Positions 27,661 through 41,139 of a stretch of DNA of 64,000 nt are shown one piece after another; within the stretch, counting starts at the first letter, position 1; the number at the start of each line of letters is the position of its first letter. This DNA comes from Saccoglossus kowalevskii (lineage: Eukaryota; Hemichordata; Enteropneusta; Harrimaniidae): the NCBI RefSeq assembly GCF_000003605.2, contig NW_003158134.1:1-64000 (forward strand), written 5' to 3'. The notes beneath the pieces were generated by a model. That model was not told the origin of the DNA and ran no database searches. It worked only from the letters and a program-made list of their open reading frames with translations. The position numbers and the translations under genes are program-made.

Positions 27661-29699
27661 ATGTTGTGTCACTCACTTGAGATAGGTGCATGTTGTGTCA
27701 CTCACTTGAGATAGGTGCATGTTGTGTTACTCACTTGATATAGGTGCATGTTGTGTTACTCACTTGATATAGGTGCATGTTGTGTTACTCACTTGATATA
27801 GGTGCATGTTGTGTTACTCACTTGAGATAGGTGCATGTTGTGTTACTCACTTGATATAGGTGCATGTTGTGTTACTCACTTGAGATAGGTGCATGTTGTG
27901 TCACTCACTTGAGTACTTACCATTGTGTCACTCACATGAGATAGGTGCATGTTGTGTTACTCACATGAGATAGGTGCATGTTGTGTCACTCACATGAGAT
28001 AGGTGCATGTTGTGTCACTCACTTGATATAGGTGCATGTTGTGTTACTCACTTGAGTACTTACCATTGTGTCACTCACATGAGATAGGTGCATGTTGTGT
28101 CACTCACATGAGATAGGTGCATGTTGTATTACTCACTTGATATAGGTGCATGTTGTGTCACTCACTTGAGATAGGTGCATGTTGTGTTACTCACTTGAGA
28201 TAGGTGCATGTTGTGTCACTCACTTGAGTACTTACCATTGTGTCACTCACATGAGATAGGTGCATGTTGTGTTACTCACTTGAGATAGGTGCATGTTGTG
28301 TTACTCACTTGATATAGGTGCATGTTGTGTTACTCACTTGATATAGGTGCATGTTGTGTTACTCACTTGATATAGGTGCATGTTGTGTTACTCACTTGAG
28401 ATAGGTGCATGTTGTGATACTCACTTGATATAGGTGCATGTTGTGTTACTCACTTGAGATAGGTTCATGTTGTGTCACTCACTTGAGTACTTACCATTGT
28501 GTCACTCACATGAGATAGGTGCATGTTGTGTCACTCACATGAGATAGGTGCATGTTGTGTCACTCACTTGATATAGGTGCATGTTGTGTTACTCACTTGA
28601 GTACTTACCATTGTGTCACTCACATGAGATAGGTGCATGTTGTGTCACTCACTTGAGATAGGTGCATGTTGTGTCACTCACTTGAGTACTTACCATTGTG
28701 CCACTCACATGAGATAGGTGCATGTTGTGTCACTCACATGAGATAGGTGCATGTTGTGTCACTCACTTGAGATAGGTGCATGTTGTGTCACTCACATGAG
28801 ATATGTGCATGTTGTGTCACTCACATGAGATAGGTGCATCTTGTGTCACTCACATGAGATAGGTGCATGTTGTGTCACTCACTGGAGATAGATACATGTT
28901 GTGTCACTCACTTGATATAGGTGCATGTTGTGTCACTCACTTGAAATAGGTGCATGTTGTGTCACTCACATGAGATAGGTGCATGTTGTGTCACTCACAT
29001 GAGATAGGTGCATGTTGTGTTACTCTCTTGATATAGGTGCATGTTGTGTCACTCACTTGGGATAGGTGCATGTTGTGTCACTCACATGAGATAGGTGCAT
29101 GTTGTGTCACTCACATGAGATAGGTGCATGTTGTGTTACTCACTTGATATAGGTGCATGTTGTGTCACTCACTTGAGATAGGTGCATGTTGTGTCACTCA
29201 CATGAGATAGGTGCATGTTGTGTCACTCACATGAGATAGGTGCATGTTGTGTCACTCACATGAGATAGGTGCATGTTGTGTCACTCACTTGATATAGGTG
29301 CATGTTGTGTCACTCACTTGAGATAGGTGCATGTTATGTCACTCACATGAGATAGGTGCATATTGTGTCACTCACATGAGATAGGTGCATGTTGTGTCAC
29401 TCACATGAGATAGGTGCATGTTGTGTCACTCACATGAGATAGGTGCATGTTGTGTCACTCACTTGATATAGGTGCATGTTGTGTCACTCACTTGAGATAG
29501 GTGCATGTTGTGTCACTGACATGAGATAGGTGCATGTTGTGTCACTCACATGAGATAGGTGCATGTTGTGTCACTCACATGAGATAGGTGCATGTTGTGT
29601 CACTCACTTCAGATAGGTGCATGTTGTGTCACTCACATGAGATAGGTGCATGTTGTGTCACTCACATGAGATAGGTGCATGTTGTGTCACTCACTTGAT

Positions 29700-29760
29700 A
29701 TAGGTGCATGTTGTGTCACTCACTGAGTACTTACCCATTGTGTCACTCACATGAGATAGG
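29700..29760 (+). repeat. Irregular S unit (cactgagtacttacccattg)
   Basis: This S unit lost one t before gagtac and gained one c in tacccattg, so its total length is unchanged. A similar lost t (cactgagtac) stands near 32573. Compensating one-base changes within one unit are uncommon in this array. Confidence 0.65.
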
Positions 29761-30034
29761 TGCATGTTGTGTCACTCACATGAGATAGGTGCATGTTGTG
29801 TTACTCTCTTGATATAGGTGCATGTTGTGTCACTCACTTGAGATAGGTGCATGTTGTGTCACTCACATGAGATAGGTGCATGTTGTGTCACTCACATGAG
29901 ATAGGTGCATGTTGTGTTACTCACTTGAGATAGGTGCATGTTGTGTCACTCACATGAGATAGGTGCATGTTGTGTCACTCACTTGATATAGGTGCATGTT
30001 GTGTCACTCACTAGAGTACTTACCATTGTGTCAC

Positions 30035-31180
30035 TCACATGAGATAGGTGCATGTTGTGTCACTCACTTGATATAGGTGCATGTTGTGTCACTCACTTGA
30101 TATAGGTGCATGTTGTGTCACTCACTAGAGTACTTACCATTGTGTCACTCACATGAGATAGGTGCACAGTTGTGTCACCCACTTGAGTACTTACCATTGT
30201 GTCACTCACATGAGATAGGTGCATGTTGTGTCACTCACTTGAGTACTTACCATTGTGTCACTCACATGAGATAGGTGCATGTTGTGTCACTCACATGAGA
30301 TAGGTGCATGCTGTGTCACTCACTTGATATAGGTGCATGTTGTGTCACTCACTTGATATAGGTGCATGTTGTGTCACTCACTTGATATAGGTGCATGTTG
30401 TATTACTCACTTGAGATAGGTGCATGTTGTGTTACTCACTTGATATAGGTGCATGTTGTGTCACTCACTTGAGTACTTACCATTGTGTCACTCACATGAG
30501 ATAGGTGCATGTTGTGTTACTCACTTGAGCTAGGTGCATGTTGTGTTACTCACTTGATATAGGTGCATGTTGTGTTACTCACTTGATATAGGTGCATGTT
30601 GTGTTACTCACTTGAGATAGGTGCATGTTGTGTTACTCACTTGATATAGGTGCATGTTGTGTTACTCACTTGAGATAGGTGCATGTTGTGTCACTCACTT
30701 GAGTACTTACCATTGTGTCACTCACATGAGATAGGTGCATGTTGTGTCACTCACATGAGATAGGTGCATGTTGTGTCACTCACTTGATATAGGTGCATGT
30801 TGTGTTACTCACATGAGATAGGTGCATGTTGTGTCACTCACATGAGATAGGTGCATGTTGTGTCACTCACTTGATATAGGTGCATGTTGTGTCACTCACT
30901 AGAGTACTTACCATTGTGTCACTCACATGAGATAGGTGCATGTTGTGTCACTCACATGAGATAGGTGCATGTTGTGTCACTCACATGAGATAGGTGCATG
31001 TTGTGTTACTCACTTGATATAGGTGCATGTTGTGTCACCCACTTGATATAGGTGCATGTTGTGTCACTCACATGAGATAAATGCATGTTGTGTCACTCAC
31101 TTGATATAGGTGCATGTTGTGTCACTCACATGAGATAGGTGCATGTTTTGTCACTCACATGAGATAGGTGCATGTTGTGT
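30035..31180 (+). repeat. 1.1-kb copy pair at offset 22,490, right member
   Basis: This is the partner of 7545-8690. It carries gcacagttg (30164), the variant shared with local copies at 22389 and 23076, in place of gccctgttg. After about 31200 the copy ends, and a further ttgagctagg module follows at about 31366. Confidence 0.86.
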
Positions 31181-32484
31181 CACTCACATGAGATAGGTGC
31201 ATGTTCTGTCACTCACTTGATATAGGTGCATGTTGTGTCACTCACTTGAGATAGGTGCATGTTGTGTCACTCACTTGATATAGGTGCATGTTGTGTCACT
31301 CACTTGAGTACTTACCATTGTGTCACTCACATGAGATAGGTGCATGTTGTGTTACTCACTTGAGCTAGGTGCATGTTGTGTTACTCACTTGATATAGGTG
31401 CATGTTGTGTTACTCACTTGATATAGGTGCATGTTGTGTTACTCACTTGAGATAGGTGCATGTTGTGTTACTCACTTGATATAGGTGCATGTTGTGTTAC
31501 TCACTTGAGATAGGTGCATGTTGTGTCACTCACTTGAGTACTTACCATTGTGTCACTCACATGAGATAGGTGCATGTTGTGTCACTCACATGAGATAGGT
31601 GCATGTTGTGTCACTCACTTGATATAGGTGCATGTTGTGTTACTCACATGAGATAGGTGCATGTTGTGTCACTCACATGAGATAGGTGCATGTTGTGTCA
31701 CTCACTTGATATAGGTGCATGTTGTGTCACTCACTAGAGTACTTACCATTGTGTCACTCACATGAGACAGGTGCATGTTGTGTCACTCACATGAGATAGG
31801 TGCATGTTGTGTCACTCACATGAGATAGGTGCATGTTGTGTTACTCACTTGATGTAGGTGCATGTTGTGTCACCCACTTGATATAGGTGCATGTTGTGTC
31901 ACTCACATGAGATAGATGCATGTTGTGTCACTCACTTGATATAGGTGCATGTTGTGTCACTCACATGAGATAGGTGCATGTTTTGTCACTCACATGAGAT
32001 AGGTGCATGTTGTGTCACTCACATGAGATAGGTGCATGTTGTGTTACTCACTTGATATAGGTGCATGTTGTGTCACTCACTTGAAATAGGTGCATGTTGT
32101 GTCACTCACATGAGATAGGTGCATGTTGTGTCACTCACATGAGATAGGTGCATGTTGTGTTACTCTCTTGATATAGGTGCATGTTGTGTCACTCACTTGA
32201 GATAGGTGCATGTTGTGTCACTCACATGAGATAGGTGCATGTTGTGTCACTCACATGAGATAGGTGCATGTTGTGTTACTCACTTGATATAGGTGCATGT
32301 TGTGTCACTCACTTGAGATAGGTGCATGTTGTGTCACTCACATGAGATATGTGCATGTTGTGTCACTCACATGAGATAGGTGCATGTTGTGTCACTCACA
32401 TGAGATAGGTGCATGTTGTGTCACTCAATTGATATAGGTGCATGTTGTGTCACTCACTTGAGATAGGTGCATGTTGTGTCACTC

Positions 32485-32590
32485 ACTTGAGATAGGTGCA
32501 TGTGTGTCACCTCACATGAGATAGGTGCATGTTGTGTTACTCACTTGAGATAGGTGCATGTTGTGTCACTCACTGAGTACTTACCATTGT
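32485..32590 (+). repeat. Irregular units with compensating indels
   Basis: A gcatgtgtgtcacctcac unit near 32500 loses one base and gains another, and about 75 bp on, an S unit reads cactgagtac with one t missing. This is a small patch of length-disturbed units. Confidence 0.6.
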
Positions 32591-33269
32591 GTCACTCACA
32601 TGAGATAGGTGCATGTTGTGTCACTCACATGAGATAGGTACATGTTGTGTCACTCACATGAGATAGGTGCATGTTGTGTCACTCACTTGATATAGGTGCA
32701 TGTTGTGTTACTCACTTGAGTACTTACCATTGTGTCACTCACATGAGATAGGTGCATGTTGTGTCACTCACTTGAGATAGGTGCATGTTGTGTCACTCAC
32801 TTGAGTACTTACCATTGTGCCACTCACATGAGATAGGTGCATGTTGTGTCACTCACATGAGATAGGTGCATGTTGTGTCACTCACATGAGATAGGTGCAT
32901 GTTGTGTCACTCACTTGATATAGATGCATGTTGTGTCACTCACTAGAGTACTTACCATTGTGTCACTCACATGAGATAGGTGCATGTTGTGTCACTCATT
33001 TGATATAGGTGCATGTTGTGTCACTCACTAGAGTACTTACCATTGTGTTACTCACATGAGATAGGTGCATGTTGTGTCACTCACATGAGATAGGTGCATG
33101 TTGTGTCACTCACATGAGATTGGTGCATGTTGTATTACTCACTTGATATAGGTGCATGTTGTGTCACCCACTTGATATAGGTGCATGTTGTGTCACTCAC
33201 ATGAGATAGATGCATGATGTGTCACTCACTTGATATAGGTGAATGTTGTGTCACTCACATGAGAAAGGT

Positions 33270-33330
33270 GCATGTTGTGTCACTCACATGAAGATAGGTG
33301 CATGTTGTGTCACTCACATTGAGATAGGTG
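33270..33330 (+). repeat. Irregular units with single-base gains
   Basis: Near 33260-33320 three adjacent A-type units read catgagaaaggtg, catgaagatagg and cattgagatagg; the last two each have one extra base. Three neighbouring altered units suggest a relaxed patch or local sequence error. Confidence 0.6.
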
Positions 33331-33462
33331 CATGTTGTGTCACTCACATGAGATAGGTGCATGTTGTGTCACTCACATGAGATAGGTGCATGTTGTGTCA
33401 CTCATTTGAGATAGATGCATGTTGTGTCACTCACTTGATATAGGTGCATGTTGTGTCACTCA

Positions 33463-34160
33463 CTAGAGTACTTACCATTGTGTCACTCACATGAGATAGG
33501 TGCATGTTGTGTCACTCACATGAGATAGGTGCATGTTGTGTCACTCACATGAGATAGGTGCATGTTGTATTACTCACTTGATATACGTGCATGTTGTGTC
33601 ACCCACTTGATATAGGTGCATGTTGTGTCACTCACATGAGATAGATGCATGATGTGTCACTCACTTGATATAGGTGCATGTTGTGTCACTCACATGAGAT
33701 AGGTGCATGTTGTGTCACTCACATGACATAGGTGCATGTTGTGTCACTCACATGAGATAGGTGCATGTTGTGTCACTCACATGAGATAGGTGCATGTTGT
33801 GTCACTCACATGAGATAGGTGCATGTTGTGTTATTCACTTGATATAGGTGCATGTTGTGTCACCCACTTGATATAGGTGCATGTTGTGTCACTCACATGA
33901 GATAGGTGCATGTTGTGTCACTCACATGAGATAGGTGCATGTTGTGTTACTCACTTGATATAGGTGCATGTTGTGTCACTCACTTGAGATAGGTGCATGT
34001 TGTGTCACTCACATGAGATAGGTGCATGTTGTGTCACTCACATGAGATAGGGGCATGTTGTGTTACTCACTTGATATAGGTGCATGTTGTGTCACTCACT
34101 TGAGATAGGTGCATGTTGTGTCACTCACATGAGATAGGTGCATGTTGTGTCATTCACATG
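33463..34160 (+). repeat. 0.7-kb copy pair with 40.4 kb, left member
   Basis: This segment starts with cassette gamma and carries gtgttattcac (ttattcactt at 33831) and gataggggcatg (gggcatg at 34051). The partner is 40431-41070, with offset 6,910 at both landmarks (40741 and 40961). At the cassette start the offset is 6,968, so this copy holds two more 29-bp units between the S unit and ttattcac. Confidence 0.85.
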
Positions 34161-37121
34161 AGATAGGTGCATGTTGTGTCACTCACATGAGATCGGTGCA
34201 TGTTGTGTCACTCACTTGATATAGGTGCATGTTGTGTCACTCACTTGAGATAGGTGCATGTTGTGTCACTCACATGAGATAGGTGCATGTTGTGTCACTC
34301 ACTTGAGATAGGTGCATGTTGTGTCACTCACATGAGATAGGTGCATGTTGTGTCACTCACATGAGATAGGTAAATGTTGTGTCACTCACTTGATATAGGT
34401 GCATGTTGTGTCACTCACTTGAGATAGGTGCATGTTGTGTCACTCACATGAGATAGGTGCATGTTGTGTCACTCACATGAGATAGGTGCATGTTGTGTCA
34501 CTCACATGAGAGAGGTGCATGTTGTGTCACTCACTTGAGATAGATGCATGTTGTGTCACACACTTGATATAGGTGCATGTTGCGTCACTCACTTGAGATA
34601 GGTGCATGTTGTGTCACTCACATGAGATAGGTGCATGTTGTGTCACTCACATGAGATAGGTGCATGTTGTGTCACTCACATGAGATAGGTGCATGTTGTG
34701 TCACTCACTTGAGATAGATGCATGTTGTGTCACACACTTGATATAGATGCATGTTGTGTCACTCACTTGATATAGGTGCATGTTGTGTCACTCACTTGAG
34801 ATAGGTACATGTTGTGTTACTCACTTGATATAGGTGCATGTTGTGTTACTCACTTGAGATAGGTGCATGTTGTGTCACTCACTTGAGTACTTACCATTGT
34901 GTCACTCACATGAGATAGGTGCATGTTGTGTCACTCACATGAGATAGGTGCATGTTGTGTTACTCACTTGATATAGGTGCATGTTGTGTTACTCACTTTG
35001 ATATAGGTGCATGTTGCGTTACTCACTTGAGATAGGTGCATGTTGTGTTACTCACTTGATATAGGTGCATGTTGTGTTACTCACTTGAGATAGGTGCATG
35101 TTGTGTCACTCACTTGAGTACGTACCATTGTGTCACTCACATGAGATAGGTGCATGTCGTGTCACTCACATGAGATAGGTGCATGTTGTGTCACTCACTT
35201 GATATAGGTGCATGTTGTGTTACTCACATGAGATAGGTGCATGTTGTGTCACTCACATGAGATAGGTGCATGTTGTGTCACTCACTTGATATAGGTGCAT
35301 GTTGTGTCACTCACTAGAGTACTTACCATTGTGTCACTCACATGAGATAGGTGCATGTTGTGTCACTCACATGAGATAGGTGCATGTTGTGTCACTCACA
35401 TAAGATAGGTGCATGTTGTGTTACTGACTTGATATAGGTGCATGTTGTGTCACCCACTTGATATAGGTGCATGTTGTGTCACTCACATGAGATAGATGCA
35501 TGTTGTGTCACTCACTTGATATAGGTGCATGTTGTGTCACTCACATGAGATAGGTGCATGTTGTGTCACTCACATGAGATAGGTGCATGTTGTGTCACTC
35601 ACATGAGATAGGTGCATGTTGTGTTACTCACTTGATATAGGTGCATGTTGTGTCACTCACTTGAAATAGGTGCATGTTGTGTCACTCACATGAGATAGGT
35701 GCATGTTGTGTCACTCACATGAGATAGGTGCATGTTGTGTTACTCTCTTGATATAGGTGCATGTTGTGTCACTCACTTGAGATAGGTGCATGTTGTGTCA
35801 CTCACATGAGATAGGTGCATGTTGTGTCACTCACATGAGATAGGTGCATGTTGTGTTACTCACTTGAGATAGGTGCATGTTGTGTCACTCTCTTGAGATA
35901 GGTGCATGTTGTGTCACTCACATGAGATAGGTGCATGTTGTGTTACTCACTTGATATAGGTGCATGTTGTGTCACTCACTTGAAATAGGTGCATGTTGTG
36001 TCACTCACATGAGATAGGTGTATGTTGTGGCACTCACATGAGATAGGTGCATGTTGTGTTACTCTCTTGATATAGGTGCATGTTGTGTCACTCACTTGAG
36101 ATAGGTGCATGTTGTGTCACTCACATGAGATAGGTGCATGTTGTGTCACTCACATGAGATAGGTGCATGTTGTGTTACTCACTTGATATAGGTGCATGTT
36201 GTGTCACTCACTTGAGATAGGTGCATGTTGTGTCACTCACATGAGATATGTGCATGTTGTGTCACTCACATGAGATAGGTGCATGTTGTGTCACTCACAT
36301 GAGATAGGTGCATGTTGTGTCACTCACTTGATATAGGTGCATGTTGTGTCACTCACTTGAGATAGGTGCATGTTGTGTCACTCACATGAGATAGGTGCAT
36401 ATTGTGTCACTCACATGAGATAGGTGCATGATGTGTCACTCACATGAGATAGGTGCATGTTGTGTCACTCACTTGATATAGGTGCATGTTGTGTCACTCA
36501 CTTGAGATAGGTGCATGTTGTGTCACTCACATGAGATAGGTGCATGTTGTGTCACTCACATGAGATAGGTGCATGTTGTGTCACTCACATGAGATAGGTG
36601 CATGTTGTGTCACTCACTGGAGATAGATGCATGTTGTGTCACTCACTTGATATAGGTGCATGTTGTGTCACTCACTTGAAATAGGTGCATGTTGTGTCAC
36701 TCACATGAGATAGGTGCATGTTGTGTCACTCACATGAGATAGGTGCATGTTGTGTTACTCTCTTGATATAGGTGCATGTTGTGTCACTCACATGAGATAG
36801 GTGCATGTTGTGTCACTCACATGAGATAGGTGCATGTTGTGTCACTCACATGAGATAGGTGCATGTTGTGTCACTCACTTGAGATAGGTGCATGTTGTGT
36901 CACTCACATGAGATAGGTGCATGTTGTGTCACTCACATGAGATAGGTGCATGTTGTGTCACTCACATGAGATAGGTGCATGTTGTGTCACTCAAATGAGA
37001 TAGGTGCATGTTGTGTCACTCACTTGAGATAGATGCATGTTGTGTCACTCACTTGAGATAGGTGCATGTTGTGTCACTCACATGAGATAGGTGCATGTTG
37101 TGTCACTCACTTGAGATAGGT

Positions 37122-37709
37122 GCATGTTGTGTTACTCACTTGATATAGGTGCATGTTGTGTTACTCGCTTGATATAGGTGCATGTTGTGTCACTCACTTG
37201 ATATAGGTGCATGTTGTGTTACTCACTTGAGATAGGTGCATGTTGTGTTACTCACTTGATATAGGTGCATGTTGTGTTACTCACTTGAGATAGGTGCATG
37301 TTGTGTCACTCACTTGAGTACTTACCATTGTGTCACTCACATGAGATAGGTGCATGTTGTGTCACTCACATGAGATAGGTGCATGTTGTGTCACTCACAT
37401 GAGATAGGTGCATGTTGTGTCACTCACTTGATATAGGTGCATGTTGTGTTACTCACTTGAGTACTTACCATTGTGTCACTCACATGAGATAGGTGCATGT
37501 TGTGTCACTCACATGAGATAGGTGCATGTTGTATTACTCACTTGATATAGGTGCATGTTGTGTCACCCACTTGATATAGGTGCATGTTGTGTCACTCACA
37601 TGAGATAGATGCATCATGTGTCACTCACTTGATATAGGTGCATGTTGTGTCACTCACATGAGATAGGTGCATGTTGTGTCACTCACATGAGATAGGTGCA
37701 TGTTGTGTC
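37122..37709 (+). repeat. Cassette alpha, copy 5
   Basis: This stretch matches 1-590 at an offset of 37,119, with only a few substitutions visible and without the two extra bases of the first window unit. It carries gttactcgct (37160) and tgcatcatg (37610). It breaks at about 37710, where a cactggagatagatg unit begins, a variant also seen at 36617, 28882 and 39938. Confidence 0.85.
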
Positions 37710-38289
37710 ACTCACTGGAGATAGATGCATGTTGTGTCACTCACTTGATATAGGTGCATGTTGTGTCACTCACTTGAAATAGGTGCATGTTGTGTCACTC
37801 ACATGAGATAGGTGCATGTTGTGTCACTCACATGAGATAGGTGCATGTTGTGTTACTCTCTTGATATAGGTGCATGTTGTGTCACTCACATGAGATAGGT
37901 GCATGTTGTGTCACTCACATGAGATAGGTGCATGTTGTGTCACTCACATGAGATAGGTGCATGTTGTGTTACTCACTTGATATAGGTGCATGTTGTGTCA
38001 CTCACTTGAGATAGGTGCATGTTGTGTCACTCACATGAGATAGGTGCATGTTGTGTCACTCATATGAGATAGGTGCATGTTGTGTCACTCACTTGATATA
38101 GGTGCATGTTGTGTCACTCACTTGAGATAGGTGCATGTTGTGTCACTCACATGAGATAGGTGCATATTGTGTCACTCACTTGAGATAGGTGCATGTTGTG
38201 TCACTCACATGAGATAGGTGCATGTTGTGTCACTCACATGAGATAGGTGCATGTTGTGTCACTCACTTGATATAGGTGCATGTTGTGTC

Positions 38290-38640
38290 ACTCACTTGAG
38301 ATAGGTGCATGTTGTGTCACCCACTTGAGATAGGTGCATGTTGTGTCACCCACTTGAGATAGGTGCGTGTTGTGTCACTCACTTGACATAGGTGCATGTT
38401 GTGTCACCCACTTGAGATAGGTGCATGTTGTGTCACCCACTTGAGATAGGTGCATGTTGTGTTACTCACTTGATATTGGTGCATGTTGTGTCACTCACTT
38501 GATATAGGTGCATGTTGTGTTACTCACTTGATATAGGTGAATGTTGTGTCACTCACTTGATATAGGTGCATGTTGTGTCACTCACTTGAGTACTTACCAT
38601 TGTGTCACTCACTTGAGATAGATGCATGTTGTGTCACTCA
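38290..38640 (+). repeat. Cassette delta (cacccacttgag - gatattgg), copy 1
   Basis: The unit order is tcacccac-ttgagata twice, gcgtgttg, ttgacatagg, tcacccac twice, ttactcac-ttgatattgg (gatattgg at 38472), C, D, gtgaatg, C, S, then ttgagatagatgcatg. The same order recurs at 44440-44790 (gatattgg at 44617, offset 6,145) and at 56505-56810 (56636, offset 12,019 from the 44 kb copy). It is the only clear piece of domain-II grammar lying within domain I, so it may be the source of domain II or an insertion from it. Confidence 0.84.
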
Positions 38641-40430
38641 CTTGATATAGGTGCATGTTGTGTCACTCACTTGAGATAGGTGCATGTTGTGTCACTCACA
38701 TGAGATAGGTGCATGTTGTGTCACTCACATGAGATAGGTGCATGTTGTGTCACTCACATGAGATAGGTGCATGTTGTGTCACTCACTTGAGATAGATTCA
38801 TGTTGTGTCACACACTTGATATAGGTGCATGTTGTGTCACTCACTTGAGTACTTACCATTGTGTCACTCACATGAGATAGGTGCATGTTGTGTCACTCAC
38901 TTGAGTACTTACCATTGTGTCACTCACATGAGATAGGTGCATGTTGTGTCACTCACATGAGATAGGTGCATGTTGTGTTACTCTCTTGATATAGGTGCAT
39001 GTTGTGTCACTCACTTGAGATAGGTGCATGTTGTGTCACTCACATGAGATAGGTGCATGTTGTGTCACTCACATGAGATAGGTGCATGTTGTGTTACTCA
39101 CTTGATATAGATGCATGTTGTGTCACTCACTTGAGATAGGTGCATGTTGTGTCACTCACATGTGATAGGTGCATGTTGTGTCACTCACATGAGATAGGTG
39201 CATGTTGTGTCACTCACATGAGATAGGTGCATGTTGTGTCACTCACTTGATATAGGTGCATGTTGTGTCACTCACTAGAGTACTTACCATTGTGTCACTC
39301 ACATGAGATAGGTGCATGTTGTGTCACTCACTTGATATAGGTGCATGTTGTGTCACTCACTTGAGTACTTACCATTGTGTCACTCACATGAGATAGGTGC
39401 ATGTTGTGTCACTCACATGAGATAGGTGCATGTTGTGTCACTCACTTGATATAGGTGCATGTTGTGTCACTCACTTGAGATAGGTGCATGTTATGTCACT
39501 CACATGAGATAGGTGCATGTTGTGTCACTCACATGAGATAGGTGCATGTTGTGTCACTCACATGAGATAGGTGCATGTTGTGTCACTCACATGAGATAGG
39601 TGCATGTTGTGTCACTCACTTGATATAGGTGCATGTTGTGTCACTCACTTGAGATAGGTGCATGTTGTGTCACTCACATGAGATAGGTGCATATTGTGTC
39701 ACTCACTTGAGATAGGTGCATGTTGTGTCACTCACATGAGATAGGTGCATGTTGTGTCACTCACATGAGATAGGTGCATGTTGTGTCACTCACTTGATAT
39801 AGGTGCATGTTGTGTCACTCACTTGAGATAGGTGCATGTTGTGTCACTCACATGAGATATGTGCATGTTGTGTCACTCACATGAGATAGGTGCATCTTGT
39901 GTCACTCACATGAGATAGGTGCATGTTGTGTCACTCACTGGAGATAGATACATGTTGTGTCACTCACTTGATATAGGTGCATGTTGTGTCACTCACTTGA
40001 AATAGGTGCATGTTGTGTCACTCACATGAGATAGGTGCATGTTGTGTCACTCACATGAGATAGGTGCATGTTGTGTTACTCTCTTGATATAGGTGCATGT
40101 TGTGTCACTCACTTGAGATAGGTGCATGTTGTGTCACTCACATGAGATAGGTGCATGTTGTGTCACTCACATGAGATAAGTGCATGTTGTGTTACTCACT
40201 TGATATAGGTGCATGTTGTGTCACTCACTTGAGATAGGTGCATGTTGTGTCACTCACATGAGATAGGTGCATGTTGTGTCACTCACATGAGATAGGTGCA
40301 TGTTTGTGTCACTCACATGAGATAGGTGCATGTTGTGTCACTCACATGAGATAGGTGCATGTTGTGTCACTCACTGAGATAGATGCATGTTGTGTCACTC
40401 ACTTGATATAGGTGCATGTTGTGTCACTCA

Positions 40431-41070
40431 CTAGAGTACTTACCATTGTGTCACTCACATGAGATAGGTGCATGTTGTGTCACTCACATGAGATAGGTGC
40501 ATGTTGTGTCACTCACATGAGATAGGTGCATGTTGTATTACTCACTTGATATAGGTGCATGTTGTGTCACCCACTTGATATAGGTGCATGTTGTGTCACT
40601 CACATGAGATAGATGCATGATGTGTCACTCACTTGATATAGGTGCATGTTGTGTCACTCACATGAGATAGGTGCATGTTGTGTCACTCACATGAGATAGG
40701 TGCATGTTGTGTCACTCACATGAGATAGGTGCATGTTGTGTTATTCACTTGATATAGGTGCATGTTGTGTCACCCACTTGATATAGGTGCATGTTGTGTC
40801 ACTCACATGAGATAGGTGCATGTTGTGTCACTCACATGAGATAGGTGCATGTTGTGTTACTCACTTGATATAGGTGCATGTTGTGTCACTCACTTGAGAT
40901 AGGTGCATGTTGTGTCACTCACATGAGATAGGTGCATGTTGTGTCACTCACATGAGATAGGGGCATGTTGTGTTACTCACTTGATATAGGTGCATGTTGT
41001 GTCACTCACTTGAGATAGGTGCATGTTGTGTCACTCACATGAGATAGGTGCATGTTGTGTCACTCACATG
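40431..41070 (+). repeat. 0.7-kb copy pair with 33.5 kb, right member
   Basis: This is the partner of 33463-34160 and shares ttattcactt (40741) and gataggggcatg (gggcatg at 40961). It is two 29-bp units shorter near its left end. Confidence 0.84.
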
Positions 41071-41139
41071 AGATAGGTGCATGTTGTGTCACTCACTTGA
41101 TATAGGTGCATGTTGTGTCACTCACTTGATATAGGTGCA

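Larger units (their letters stand above)
1..41139 (+). repeat. Domain I, first block: 116/145-bp higher-order repeats
   Basis: This block has a recurrent unit order: one ttgatata unit (C or D), one ttgagata unit (B), then two or three atgagata units (A), then again. Four units give a 116-bp period, visible for example at 4080 to 4196 (successive ttactcac starts). Five units give a 145-bp period, visible around 5000-5600, 9000-9400 and 12000-12400. The T-rich module D-D-E-D-E-S is inserted at intervals. S units are sparse, about 15 per 5 kb at the start. The block holds many dispersed copy pairs listed separately. I saw no gene, RNA or mobile element in it. The edge at about 41140 is where the 1,745-bp tandem duplication begins. 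Confidence 0.85.
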
